Source: Paenibacillus foliorum (GTDB lineage: Bacteria; Bacillota; Bacilli; Paenibacillales; NBRC-103111). Taken from it: 64,000 nucleotides of DNA. The notes under the pieces were generated by a model. It saw only the letters and a list, made by a program, of their open reading frames with translations, was not told where the DNA came from and did no database searches. The first letter of the stretch is position 1. Each line of letters starts with the position of its first letter. A program made the position numbers and the translations under genes. The stretch lies in the NCBI RefSeq assembly GCF_013141765.1, contig NZ_WHOD01000055.1, positions 186,001 through 250,000 of the forward strand, given 5' to 3'. Shown here piece after piece: positions 44,985 through 54,564 of the stretch.

Positions 44985-46505
44985 ATGACAGCGCTATCAA
45001 ATGGAAATCGATTGAGGGTTACAATGGCCGGCTTGCTCTGTGCGGCGATGTTGAGCGCATGCAGCGGCGGTGGTGGAGCAGCCAAGCCGGAAGCACAGCC
45101 GGGGAAACCGGCCGATAATGGCAAGCCTGATTTGAAGCCGGTGGAGCTGATCTGGTACTATCCGATGAACAAAATGCAGCAGGACCAAAAAACGATCGAA
45201 GAAGCGGTAAACAAAATAACCAAAGAGAAGCTGAACGCGACGATCAAGATGGGTCCGATCGACATCGGCAGTTATGAGCAAAAGATGAATACGATGGTAG
45301 CGGCCAATGAACCGATGGATATAATCTGGACGTCGCACTGGAACTTCAAAATGGACCAAAACGTGGCCAAAGGCGCTTTCTTGCAGCTGGACGACCTGAT
45401 TGACAAAAATGCGCCCAAGCTAAAAAAGAGCCGTCCAGAATCGGTATGGAACTTCTCAAAAATCGACGGAAAAACATATGCCGTGCTCAGCTACCAGACA
45501 GTGACGGAAAGATCGGGCTTTCTGGTGCAAAAGCGGTATGCCGATAAATACGGTTTGAATCCGGCGGATATTAAAAATCCTTTCGATATGGAGTCGTTTT
45601 TTGCCAAGCTGAAGGCGGGTGAAAAGGATGTTATTCCATACGGTATAAGCCGGCTTGGCGCGACCGGTGGGATGTTAAATCCGATTTTGGAAGGCGTTAC
45701 GTCAGGGGTATCGATATACAGAGGAGACAAATCGCTGAAGCTGGTACCGACCTACGAAACGCCTGAATACAAAGATCTGCTGCCCAAGCTGCATGACTGG
45801 TTTAAAAAAGGTTACATCAATCAGGACGCAGCTACCTCTAAATCGATTACTGAGCTGCAAATGACAGGAAAAGTCGCCGCAATCTTCCATAACGTACTCA
45901 AGCCGGGACGGGAAGGCGAGGAAAGGGTGACGATGGGCGGCAACGATGTTATAGCCTTGTATACATCGGGTGTAACGCTGCCGGCGATCAATTTGTCTTC
46001 CGCGATGGGAATTAGCCGCAACTCGAAAAATCCCGATCGAGCCATGATGTTTCTGGAGTTGTTGAATTCGGATAAGGAGCTGTTCAACCTGATCAGCTAT
46101 GGAATCGATGGCAAGCATTACAACAAAGTTGATGCAGATCATGTAAAAAGTATTCCGAATGGCGGCTATGCCCCGAACCAATCATGGGTGTTCGGCAACG
46201 TCTTTAACTCGTATTTGCAGGAAGGGCAGCCTTCAGGAACATGGGAGGAAACTCAAAAGCTCAATGAATCGGCAAATCCTTCTGTCCTGACGGGCTTCGT
46301 CTTTAATCTCGATCCGGTAAAGACCGAAATCGCCAACATGAAAGCGGTGGAGGATGAATATTTGCCGTCGTTAAGTACGGGTACCGTCGACCCTGCGCAA
46401 AAATACAACGAATTTATCGAGAAATACAAAAAGGCGGGCCAGCCTAAAGTGATGGCCGAAGTGCAGAAGCAGCTGGACGCATGGAAGGCCAAACAGGGGA
46501 AATAG
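44985..46505 (+). CDS. extracellular solute-binding lipoprotein (LplA type, DUF3502-like end)
   Basis: A 506-residue lipoprotein with lipobox MLSAC near residue 26 and a Gly/Pro/Lys-rich linker. The mature protein has the LplA features LIWYYPMNKMQQD, FLQLDDLID and a C-terminal region (NPSVLTGFVFNLDPVKTEIA) matching DUF3502, found in Paenibacillus and Bacillus sugar-binding proteins for complex polysaccharide fragments. It ends the operon at a clear terminator. It captures the sugar that the catabolic operon would process. Confidence 0.92.
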   Translation: MTALSNGNRLRVTMAGLLCAAMLSACSGGGGAAKPEAQPGKPADNGKPDLKPVELIWYYPMNKMQQDQKTIEEAVNKITKEKLNATIKMGPIDIGSYEQKMNTMVAANEPMDIIWTSHWNFKMDQNVAKGAFLQLDDLIDKNAPKLKKSRPESVWNFSKIDGKTYAVLSYQTVTERSGFLVQKRYADKYGLNPADIKNPFDMESFFAKLKAGEKDVIPYGISRLGATGGMLNPILEGVTSGVSIYRGDKSLKLVPTYETPEYKDLLPKLHDWFKKGYINQDAATSKSITELQMTGKVAAIFHNVLKPGREGEERVTMGGNDVIALYTSGVTLPAINLSSAMGISRNSKNPDRAMMFLELLNSDKELFNLISYGIDGKHYNKVDADHVKSIPNGGYAPNQSWVFGNVFNSYLQEGQPSGTWEETQKLNESANPSVLTGFVFNLDPVKTEIANMKAVEDEYLPSLSTGTVDPAQKYNEFIEKYKKAGQPKVMAEVQKQLDAWKAKQGK

Positions 46506-46556
46506 GCTGCTGATCCAGGACAGAAGCAGAAGTATACTACTATGGTTACTTCATAT

Positions 46557-46586
46557 TAAAAGCCGCTTAAATGCGGCTTTTTTTAG
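46557..46586 (+). terminator. rho-independent terminator
   Basis: aaaagccgc pairs with gcggctttt around a 6-nt loop and is followed by a T-run. It closes the transporter operon. Confidence 0.9.
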
Positions 46587-46752
46587 TTATGTCATAAGGG
46601 ATTTTAGCTCATGCAAGAGATGAGCCGGACTAACTTTATATCCCCAGAAGTGTGGAGACTTAACATCAGAGGTGTGTCGTCGGTGCTTTCAGTTCATCGC
46701 CCTTCAAGCACCGATAGTTACCAAAGTCGCTGGCTAGCGGTACTCAACTTCC
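46587..46752. other. hairpin-rich intergenic stretch
   Basis: A perfect 8-bp inverted repeat (CGGTGCTT 46681-46688 / AAGCACCG 46706-46713) is followed by CGCTGGCTAGCG, another small hairpin, just after the end of the minus-strand acetyltransferase. No convincing reading frame. It may be that gene's terminator, but no T-run is present in the right place. Confidence 0.35.
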
Positions 46753-47373
46753 TTACGGCCTCAGGTTCACACCTTCCGTATGGCTATCTGACCCAGCAAG
46801 CATGCTTTCTAGCCTCATTTTTACATCCGGCCAATCTGATACTATAAAGCTATAGTAAGCTGAATCTCTGATGTAGCCATCGCTCAAAATTCGATGACTA
46901 CGAAGTATTCCTTCCGAAATAGCGCCAATGCGCTCAATCGCCCTTAATGAACGGGTGTTGCGGGAATCGGCTTTAAGCTGTACACGAACTGTACCTAAAG
47001 TCTCAAAACAATGTTTCAGCAGCAAATATTTGCACTCGGTGTTTACGCGGGTTCTCCACACTTCTCGGGCAAGAGCAGTCCAACCGATTTCGAGATGTCT
47101 ATGATGGGTGGAAATGTCAGCAAATCTAGTCGTCCCTACTAGACGATCTGTTTCCATATCAAGAATGACAAAAGGCATAGCAACTCCTCTGACTCGTTCT
47201 TCTAAAGCAGTCTCCACATAAGTTTTCATATCGTCTACACTTCGCATGCCGGGAGGGGAATACGTCCATATTTCTGGATCGTTCAGCGCTTCATAAAGCG
47301 AGGTGATATGAGAAGCTTCCATGGGAATAAGGGTTATCCTTACTCCTTGCAATATAACGGATTCAACTTTCAT
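46753..47373 (-). CDS. RimJ/RimL-type GNAT N-acetyltransferase
   Basis: A cytosolic protein of 206 residues. It has the Acetyltransf_3 layout: ITLIPMEASHITSLYEAL at the start, LVGTTRFADIS and LEIGWTALAREVWRT (residues 95-110), VNTECKYLLLKHCFE in the acetyl-CoA helix, and the conserved VQLKADSRNTRSLRAIERIG. ISEGILRSHRI fits proteins modifying amino groups of proteins or small molecules. Upstream has an AAGGAGAC before the ATG. Single gene between the sugar operon and a region of remnants. Confidence 0.9.
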   Translation of the reverse strand: MKVESVILQGVRITLIPMEASHITSLYEALNDPEIWTYSPPGMRSVDDMKTYVETALEERVRGVAMPFVILDMETDRLVGTTRFADISTHHRHLEIGWTALAREVWRTRVNTECKYLLLKHCFETLGTVRVQLKADSRNTRSLRAIERIGAISEGILRSHRILSDGYIRDSAYYSFIVSDWPDVKMRLESMLAGSDSHTEGVNLRP

Positions 47374-47814
47374 TGCCTTTGTCTCCTTTTGTTGTCCATG
47401 TACATGTAACTAGTAAATTAGGATACAAGGGAAATTGACAATTGAAAAGTACCAATTTACTAATTTTTTACTAGGCCACTTACTGTGCGAATTGGATATT
47501 TACATAGTAACTTGATAGGAGTCATTCAATCCTTTCACTTAACTTCCTAAATAGGGTATGGGGTGTCAGTAGGGATTTTGCAGTAGCGACAATGCAGTAG
47601 CGACAATAGAACATAGTTGCCATACGAACACAAGAACCTGTATGGATTCCCGTGTAAAAATTAATTCTAGATTAAATGATGACGAGGAGCTTTAGCGAAT
47701 TGATCATTGATACGAGCGGTCAGGATAGTTTAGCTATAATAAGACTGTCATATTTTACGAAAGAATAAATGTTGTAAAATGAGGTAAACCATAATAGAGG
47801 AAAGAATCCTCATT
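47374..47814. other. intergenic region with a short tandem repeat
   Basis: No gene is recognisable. A 14-bp unit TGCAGTAGCGACAA occurs twice in tandem at 47579-47606. The rest is AT-rich, with no remnant I can name. Confidence 0.4.
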
Positions 47815-48090
47815 TGAATGAAAACAGGGTCTTTGTGTTCCTAAAGTCATCTATTTTGAACATAAAAACGATTTAGTAGGGCTCTCCTTAATGATTGTCG
47901 AAGAGATACCCGGAAATAGTGTGAATGATTACGGACACTTTGGTTGGAGAAAAGAGTTCATTCGCGGAGTTCTTTCACGCACATTTAGATAATGACTTAT
48001 GTTTATTATCTAATTACAATTTTAATGGAAGTGAGAAAAGGGGTATTGAGAAGGTCCTAGAATCAGCATATAACATACAAAACAATTTTC
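47815..48090 (+). pseudogene. frameshifted remnant of an APH-family phosphotransferase
   Basis: One frame reads VPKVIYFEHKNDLVGLSLM, then IVEEIPGNS, the N-lobe strand and hinge of APH-type phosphotransferases, up to NDYGHFGW near 47955. Homology then moves to another frame: KSSFAEFFHAHLDNDLCLL and KRGIEKVLESAY, which fit the next helices. So there is at least one frameshift and both ends are lost. An ATG at 47925 opens the second frame but is not a true start. The dispersed repeat begins where the remnant ends, which suggests truncation there. Confidence 0.7.
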
Positions 48091-48091
48091 A

Positions 48092-48340
48092 AAGCCAGTG
48101 CTTACTCCCTAAACCTGCATTTATACAGCCTTTTGGAGGTTTTATCGGCAGCCGTCATAAATTCCTGCAAATTTACATCTATTTTCATACTTAGTTGAAA
48201 TCGGATCATTTTACATGAAAATTGCTGTATTTTTTGCAGTTTTTCATCTCAACAGCATATTTTAATCGAAAATAACTGTATGTTTGCAGGCTTCTGTGCA
48301 GGCAGATAATCGAGAGAGGGGCTAGCACTGATTTTGAGGT
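48092..48340 (-). repeat. ~250-bp dispersed repeat, copy 2
   Basis: Aligns in reverse orientation with 14327-14577 over its whole length, with small gaps and many substitutions. The shared blocks include tgcaggttt, ccaaaaggctgtata, tacagcaatttt, gaaaaactgcaaaa and cctgcaaacat(a)cagttatt. It lies between the phosphotransferase remnant and the ABC-F gene, whose start is 44 bp beyond it, so the ABC-F promoter must be inside or beside it. Confidence 0.75.
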
Positions 48341-48384
48341 TTAGCCACTATAAAAGCGATTTTTTCGTATAGGAGGATAATCTC

Positions 48385-49863
48385 ATGTCTTTAATAAATG
48401 TTACAAATCTGACGTTTGCCTATGATGGCAGTTACGATAACATATTTGAAAACGTAAGTTTTCAAATAGATACCGATTGGAAATTGGGGTTTACAGGAAG
48501 GAACGGCAGAGGTAAGACAACATTTCTCAACTTATTGCTTGGTAAATATGAATACAGTGGAAATATTTCTGCTAATGTCAGTTTTGAATATTTCCCTTTT
48601 CATGTCGAAAACAAGGATAATAATACACTCGATGTAATCAACGACATTGTACCAGACTATCTTCACTGGAAATTACTGCGTGAACTTTCGTTGCTTAAGG
48701 TTTCTGAGGATGTTTTGTATCGGCCCTTTGATTCATTGTCGAACGGAGAGCAAACGAAGGTGTTACTGGCTACATTGTTTCTTAAGGAAAATAGTTTTCT
48801 GTTAATTGATGAACCAACCAATCATCTTGACATGAATGGACGAAAAATTGTCAGTGATTATCTCAAGACCAAAAGCGGGTTTATTCTGGTCTCTCACGAC
48901 AGATCATTTCTTGATAATTGCGTAGATCATATACTTTCAATTAATATGACCAATGTTGAAATTCAAAAAGGTAATTTCTCCGATTGGTGGGAAAATAAAA
49001 AGAGACAAGATAACTATGAGCTTGCAGAGAACGAAAAGCTAAGAAAAGATATTAAACGCTTGTCCGATTCTGCTAAACAAACGAGCAACTGGTCACACGA
49101 AGTGGAAAAAACTAAAAACGGCACAAGAAATTCCGGTTCCAAAGTAGATAAAGGGTATGTTGGTCACAAGGCTGCTAAAATGATGAAACGCTCTAAAGTG
49201 ATTGAACAAAGACAGCAATCTGCTATTGATGAAAGGTCTAAGCTCCTTAAAAATATTGAAAGCTCTGATAGCTTAAAGATCTCACAGCTTGCTTTTCATA
49301 AAAGCCAACTAGCTGAGCTTGAAAATGTTTCAATTTATTACGGTGACAAGATGGTTTGCACAGATGTAAGTTTTATTATTGAGCAAGGTGAGCGAATTGC
49401 GCTTTCAGGTAAAAACGGCTCAGGAAAATCAAGTGTTATCAAGCTTATTTGCGGTGAGAATATAAACTATACTGGCACTTTCAGAAAGGGAAGTCAGCTT
49501 AAAATATCCTATGTTTCACAGGACACCTCACATTTAAAAGGCAATTTAACGGATTACGCTAGAGACAATGGGATTGATGAAAGCCTTTTTAAATCTATTT
49601 TAAGAAAACTTGATTTTTCTAGAGTTCAATTTGAAAAGGATATTTCTTCTTTTAGCGGCGGCCAAAAGAAGAAAGTGCTGATTGCAAAAAGTCTTTGTGA
49701 GAAAGTTCATTTGCATATTTGGGATGAACCGCTTAATTTTATTGATATTATTTCTCGCATGCAAATTGAAGACTTACTACTTGAATACTCACCAACCATT
49801 CTTTTTGTGGAGCATGATAGTGAATTTTGCAAAAATATTGCTACAAAGTTCATTGAACTCTGA
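48385..49863 (+). CDS. ABC-F ribosome-protection protein, Lsa/Vga-like
   Basis: A soluble twin-ATPase protein of 492 residues. Domain 1: GRNGRGKTT (Walker A), LSNGEQTK (signature), LLIDEPTNHLD (Walker B). Domain 2: SGKNGSGKSS, FSGGQKKK and HIWDEPLNFID. The ~80-residue basic linker between them (NWSHEVEKTKNGTRNSGSK and on) is the antibiotic-resistance domain that reaches into the ribosome's peptidyl-transferase centre. The opening resembles Lsa proteins that give lincosamide, streptogramin A and pleuromutilin resistance. AGGAGG precedes the ATG; base composition looks more AT-rich than its neighbours. A 12-codon TTG frame (48334-48372) ends within its ribosome binding site. Confidence 0.9.
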   Translation: MSLINVTNLTFAYDGSYDNIFENVSFQIDTDWKLGFTGRNGRGKTTFLNLLLGKYEYSGNISANVSFEYFPFHVENKDNNTLDVINDIVPDYLHWKLLRELSLLKVSEDVLYRPFDSLSNGEQTKVLLATLFLKENSFLLIDEPTNHLDMNGRKIVSDYLKTKSGFILVSHDRSFLDNCVDHILSINMTNVEIQKGNFSDWWENKKRQDNYELAENEKLRKDIKRLSDSAKQTSNWSHEVEKTKNGTRNSGSKVDKGYVGHKAAKMMKRSKVIEQRQQSAIDERSKLLKNIESSDSLKISQLAFHKSQLAELENVSIYYGDKMVCTDVSFIIEQGERIALSGKNGSGKSSVIKLICGENINYTGTFRKGSQLKISYVSQDTSHLKGNLTDYARDNGIDESLFKSILRKLDFSRVQFEKDISSFSGGQKKKVLIAKSLCEKVHLHIWDEPLNFIDIISRMQIEDLLLEYSPTILFVEHDSEFCKNIATKFIEL

Positions 49864-49974
49864 TGATATTTCGTAATGGAAGGCAGAAATGAACTGCAAA
49901 CAATCCTTTATCGGATCAAGTTTATGTGTACAGCTCGCGACACAAGCTTGATCCGATTTTTAATGTCTTTTTTC

Positions 49975-50859
49975 CTATCTAATACGCTCAATGAACTTAC
50001 TTGCCGCACTTGAAAGTGGCGTGTTACGCATGATCATAATCCCGACTTGAGACGGCGGCAGCTGCACATCTAATTGAATTTCAAATAGGGAGCCATCTTC
50101 GAGCTCTTGAGAAACGAACTCTCTAGTTACGTAAGAGATTCCGAGACCTTTCCGTGCAAACTCGATGAGAAGATCCACGCTTCCAACTTCAATCTCAGGC
50201 TTGAGTTCATAGCCGTAGTCTTGAAATAGTTCCGTAATGGCCATTCGTGCGCGGCTATTCCTTGAGAACAGAATGATAGGGTACTGAAGCAGCAGCTTCA
50301 GCGATAGCACCTTGTCCTTAAGCTCGGCAGCATAACGCGCCCCCGCTACAAAGCAATCTTGCAGCTGAATACCTTCCCTCACTTCGAGTTGAGAATCGAT
50401 AATTGGCATACGAACCACGCCCAGGTCGACTCTGCCTTCCTTTAAGAAAGTAATGATTTCAGGCGTAGTTCCATGAATCAGAGAAAGGCCTACATCAGGA
50501 TGCTGTTGATGAAATTCTTCTAAGAAAGGCAGCAAATAATGCTTAAACAACGAATCACTTCCGCCGATTTTCAGCTCGCCGCTGTCCAGATTTTTAAGTT
50601 CGGCCATTTTCTTTTCTGCTAACGAAATTAAGATGTGAGACTGCTCGATATAGGAATAGAGTATGGTGCCCTCTTGCGTAAGAGAAACTCCTTTGGAATT
50701 CCGGTAAAACAAGGTGATGCCAAAGCTGTCTTCAAGCTGCTTGATAGCGTGGCTGACGCTCGGTTGGGTGAGGTACAAGGCTTTGGCGGCCTGAGTTAAG
50801 CTGCCAGTCTTCGCAGCCCAATAAAAAACCTTATATAGCTCATAATTGATCATAGACAC
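49975..50859 (-). CDS. LysR-family transcriptional regulator
   Basis: The product of 294 residues has the LysR helix-turn-helix (FYWAAKTGSLTQAAKALYLTQ, in pieces residues 12-32, then PSVSHAIKQLEDSFG) and the periplasmic-binding-like effector domain. GTG 50859 has AGGAG 9 nt upstream; ATG 50853 is an alternative. It is divergent from zwf, so control of the zwf-tkt-tal pentose-phosphate genes is the direct inference. The close resemblance of the start to CysL/YwfK-like regulators does not fix the effector. Confidence 0.92.
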   Translation of the reverse strand: MSMINYELYKVFYWAAKTGSLTQAAKALYLTQPSVSHAIKQLEDSFGITLFYRNSKGVSLTQEGTILYSYIEQSHILISLAEKKMAELKNLDSGELKIGGSDSLFKHYLLPFLEEFHQQHPDVGLSLIHGTTPEIITFLKEGRVDLGVVRMPIIDSQLEVREGIQLQDCFVAGARYAAELKDKVLSLKLLLQYPIILFSRNSRARMAITELFQDYGYELKPEIEVGSVDLLIEFARKGLGISYVTREFVSQELEDGSLFEIQLDVQLPPSQVGIMIMRNTPLSSAASKFIERIR

Positions 50860-51042
50860 GGTCTATAGCTCCTGTAAAATATATTAATTACATGTATGAT
50901 TGATATTTGTATTATAGTTGAACTAAGAAAGAGATGCCAGACTTTCAGTTCAGGGATGCGAAATATGTCGATTTTAGGCTTTGATTGCTTACCTTTGATC
51001 ATGAGAGTTAGTTAAGAAGCTAGGCTGGAAGGAGAAATGCAA

Positions 51043-52569
51043 ATGGAGCCTACATCATTTGTTTTATTTGGAGCGACAGGGGATTTAGCTAAAAGAAAAA
51101 TTTATCCTGCCTTGTATAATTTGTTTGTTGATCAGAAGCTGCCGCAATCATTTTCTGTAATAGGGCTGGGAAGGAGAGAGCTGTCTGATGAAGAGTTTCA
51201 GGCAAGAGTCGAGCAATCTCTTCATGATTATTCCAGACGTGAAGCAAACGATCCTGTGTTAATTAAAAACTTCATAAGCTCATTCCATTACAATGTTTTA
51301 AATATAGGCCATAAAGAGGATTATCAAAGGCTGCTGCAACGGATTGAACAGCGAGAAGATGAGTTGGCACTACCACCGAATCGAATATTCTATTTATCCG
51401 TTGGACCTGAATACTTTGACGTCATAGCATCCAATATCAAAGAAAGTGGGCTGGGCTCTGCGAAAGGCTGGAAGCGTTTATTGATAGAAAAGCCCTTCGG
51501 TCATGATTTACAGTCTGCTCGGGATTTAAATCAAAAGCTCAGCAAAGCCTTTGCGGAAGAAGAAATTTTTCGAATTGATCATTATCTTGGGAAACCGATG
51601 GTGCAGGAGCTTGGAATTCTGCAGCAGAATAATTCAGTCCTTGATGCATTATGGACCAATCGTTACATTGCCAATGTACAGATAACGGCAAACGAAACCG
51701 TTGGTGTTGAAGAAAGAGCAGGTTATTACGATCAAGTGGGTGCTGTAAGGGACATGTTCCAAAATCATATGCTGCAATTGCTTATGATGCTGGCCATTCA
51801 TCTTCCGAAGAACAGTACCTCTGAAGAGGTGCGACTTAAAAAGAAGAAGGTTATGGAATCACTCGAACCTCTGCAAAAGCAAGATGTAATTTCCAATGTA
51901 GTCCGTGGCCAGTACAAAGCAGGGACCATACAAGGGAATCCAGTAATCGGTTATACTTCTGAGCCCAATATTGCTGAAACATCCATGAATGATACGTTTA
52001 TCGCTGCTAAATTGCGAATAGATGCAGCATTTTGGCGCGAAGTACCTTTTTATATCCGAACAGGTAAAAGAATGAAGGAGAAATCTACACGAATCGTTAT
52101 TGAGTTCAAAGAACCGTTAAAGCAGCAATCCTCAGCAAACAATGAAAGTAATATACCTAATCTTTTGGTGTTTGAAATTAGTCCTAATGAAGGTATCACG
52201 TTGCAATTAAATACGAGAGATCCTCAGCATAAAGGTGAGTTCAAGCCCATTCATATCGACTTTCATACGAGTCGTCAAGATATGCCTGAGGCTTACGAAA
52301 ATTTGCTTTACGATGCTTTGCATGGAGATCCGACGTTCTTCGCGCATTGGGATGAGGTTGAATTGTCATGGAAATGGGTTCAACCCATCTTACATGCTTT
52401 TGAGGAGAATCTAGTTCCACTCCATCACTATCAGGCGGGCACCTACGGACCAGCCGAATCCGATGAGTTACTGGCTAAAGACGGTTATCATTGGTGGTTT
52501 GATTCCAAACCTGAACAAGAAGTAGAAACTATAAAAGGAGAAAAATATGCCTATCACACAAACGATTGA
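51043..52569 (+). CDS. zwf: glucose-6-phosphate 1-dehydrogenase
   Basis: Oxidises glucose 6-phosphate to 6-phosphogluconolactone with NADP. The 508-residue protein has [15 protein letters not shown] (dinucleotide loop), [13 protein letters not shown] (active-site block with catalytic His/Lys) and the C-terminal substrate domain ending [12 protein letters not shown] 51043 is chosen because GGAG lies 8-9 nt upstream, while ATG 51037 is too close. It overlaps tkt by 23 bp, indicating translational coupling. First gene of a three-gene cluster divergent from a LysR gene. Confidence 0.95.
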   Translation: MEPTSFVLFGATGDLAKRKIYPALYNLFVDQKLPQSFSVIGLGRRELSDEEFQARVEQSLHDYSRREANDPVLIKNFISSFHYNVLNIGHKEDYQRLLQRIEQREDELALPPNRIFYLSVGPEYFDVIASNIKESGLGSAKGWKRLLIEKPFGHDLQSARDLNQKLSKAFAEEEIFRIDHYLGKPMVQELGILQQNNSVLDALWTNRYIANVQITANETVGVEERAGYYDQVGAVRDMFQNHMLQLLMMLAIHLPKNSTSEEVRLKKKKVMESLEPLQKQDVISNVVRGQYKAGTIQGNPVIGYTSEPNIAETSMNDTFIAAKLRIDAAFWREVPFYIRTGKRMKEKSTRIVIEFKEPLKQQSSANNESNIPNLLVFEISPNEGITLQLNTRDPQHKGEFKPIHIDFHTSRQDMPEAYENLLYDALHGDPTFFAHWDEVELSWKWVQPILHAFEENLVPLHHYQAGTYGPAESDELLAKDGYHWWFDSKPEQEVETIKGEKYAYHTND

Positions 52570-54544
52570 ACAGTTAGCCATAGATACCATTCGAACCTTG
52601 TCTATTGATGCAATAAACAGCGCAAATTCAGGTCATCCAGGACTCCCAATGGGAGCTGCGCCGATGGCATATGCCCTTTGGGCCAAATTGTTAAATCATA
52701 ATCCAGGCCATGCGAAGTGGTTTAACCGCGATCGTTTCGTGCTTTCTGCAGGTCACGGTTCGGCTTTACTCTATAGTCTCCTGCATTTGTCAGGGTATCA
52801 GGTATCAATTGATGATTTAAAGCAGTTCCGCAAACTTAATAGCAAAACACCTGGGCACCCTGAATTTGGTCACACGGATGGTGTAGATGCAACAACAGGG
52901 CCTTTGGGACAAGGGATTGCCATGGCTGTTGGAATGGCTATGGCTGAAGCTCATCTGGCTTCAAAATTCAATCAAAGCAATTTCCCGGTTATCGATCATT
53001 ATACGTATGCGCTTGTTGGAGACGGATGTTTAATGGAAGGGATCTCTTACGAGGCCATGTCAATGGCGGGACATATGAAACTTGACAAATTGATCGTATT
53101 GTATGATTCTAATGACATCTCATTGGATGGGGAATTAAACCTTTCTTTTGGCGAAAATATCCAAAAAAGAGCAGAATCGGCTCATTGGGAATATCTAAGA
53201 GTTGAGGATGGTAACGACGTTTCGCAAATTGCTGAAGCGATCCAAGCAGCTAAGAATAACCACTCGCAACCAACGCTTATCGAAATACGGACGATCATTG
53301 GGTATGGCAGTAAGGTAGCAGGAACTAACAAAGCACACGGAAATCCGCTTGGCAAAGAAGAGGCAAAGGCAACAAAAGATGCCTATGGTTGGCAGTATGA
53401 GGAAGAATTCACAGTTCCAGAAGATGTCAAAGCTCACTTTAACCAGCTTAAAATTAAAGGTGCGGCAAAAGAAGAAGAATGGAACCAATTAGTAGCTTCC
53501 TATACTGCACATTATCCTTCGCTAGGCAAGGAGCTTACGCAAGTCATCGATGGTTCTGTCGTGATTGATACTGAAGACGTACTTACGTTTGATTCTTCCA
53601 AATCTATTTCAACCCGTGTAGCAAGTGGTGAGGCAATCAATCACTTTATTAAATCAGTTCCTTCTATTTTTGGAGGCAGTGCAGACTTATCGCATTCCAC
53701 GATGACCACTATAAAAGGTGAGCAAGTATTTGCCGTTGGATCCTATTCTGGACGTAATATATATTTTGGCGTCCGTGAGCATGCGATGGGTGCGGCTGGT
53801 AACGGCATGGCATTACATGGAGGTGTAAAGCCATTTGTGAGCACCTTCTTCGTATTCAGCGATTATTTGCGACCTTCTATACGTTTGGCTGCTCTCCAAA
53901 AGTTGCCTGTTATTTATGTGTTCACCCATGATTCAATTGCCGTTGGAGAAGATGGACCCACTCATGAGCCGATCGAGCATCTGGCTGCACTTCGAACAAT
54001 CCCAGGACTTACGGTAATTCGACCATCTGATGCGAATGAAACGGCAAGCGCTTGGGCATATGCCTTGCAGCAAAAAGAAGGTCCGGTAGCCCTTGTGCTT
54101 AGTAGACAAAACCTGCCTGTTTATGAAGCGACTAAGGCCAATGTTGAAGGGGTAACCAAGGGAGCTTATGTCTTGACGGAAACCAACAATAAACCGGATA
54201 TCATCCTTATCGGAACCGGATCTGAGGTTTCTCTAGCTGTGCGAGCCAAAGAGGAGCTTGAGCGGGATAACATCTCCGTACGTGTGGTTGCCATGCCAAG
54301 CAGAGAGTTATTTGATCGTCAATCCGAAGCGTATAAGGAGACTGTTCTTTCGTCTTCCATCTCGAAGCGGATAGCTATTGAAGCTGGCATTTCGTTAGGA
54401 TGGGAACGTTACACAGGTCCAAACGGCAAGGTTTTGTCTATTGATACATTCGGCGCTTCTGGACCCGGTAATGAGGTAATGGAATACTTTGGTTTTTCAA
54501 TAAGCAATGTGGTTCAACAGTCTAAAGAATTACTTACTAATTAA
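52547..54544 (+). CDS. tkt: transketolase
   Basis: Thiamine-diphosphate enzyme moving two-carbon units between sugar phosphates. The product of 665 residues is of normal length. [33 protein letters not shown] (TPP/Mg motif), the middle [19 protein letters not shown] and [20 protein letters not shown] are all present. It starts inside the end of zwf with AAAAGGAG ahead of its ATG and precedes a transaldolase by 20 bp, giving a compact oxidative/non-oxidative pentose-phosphate unit without gnd. Confidence 0.96.
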   Translation: MPITQTIEQLAIDTIRTLSIDAINSANSGHPGLPMGAAPMAYALWAKLLNHNPGHAKWFNRDRFVLSAGHGSALLYSLLHLSGYQVSIDDLKQFRKLNSKTPGHPEFGHTDGVDATTGPLGQGIAMAVGMAMAEAHLASKFNQSNFPVIDHYTYALVGDGCLMEGISYEAMSMAGHMKLDKLIVLYDSNDISLDGELNLSFGENIQKRAESAHWEYLRVEDGNDVSQIAEAIQAAKNNHSQPTLIEIRTIIGYGSKVAGTNKAHGNPLGKEEAKATKDAYGWQYEEEFTVPEDVKAHFNQLKIKGAAKEEEWNQLVASYTAHYPSLGKELTQVIDGSVVIDTEDVLTFDSSKSISTRVASGEAINHFIKSVPSIFGGSADLSHSTMTTIKGEQVFAVGSYSGRNIYFGVREHAMGAAGNGMALHGGVKPFVSTFFVFSDYLRPSIRLAALQKLPVIYVFTHDSIAVGEDGPTHEPIEHLAALRTIPGLTVIRPSDANETASAWAYALQQKEGPVALVLSRQNLPVYEATKANVEGVTKGAYVLTETNNKPDIILIGTGSEVSLAVRAKEELERDNISVRVVAMPSRELFDRQSEAYKETVLSSSISKRIAIEAGISLGWERYTGPNGKVLSIDTFGASGPGNEVMEYFGFSISNVVQQSKELLTN

Positions 54545-54564
54545 AAAAATGGAGGAATACAATC

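Noticed and set aside
46611..46847. 78-codon plus-strand frame
   Set aside because: It overlaps the end of the minus-strand acetyltransferase, has no ribosome binding site and no recognisable motif.
47579..47606. short repeats as a CRISPR-like array
   Set aside because: Only two 14-bp units in direct contact, no spacers and no cas genes.
47925..48194. 89-codon open frame as a gene
   Set aside because: It combines the shifted end of a phosphotransferase remnant with the start of the dispersed repeat and has no ribosome binding site.
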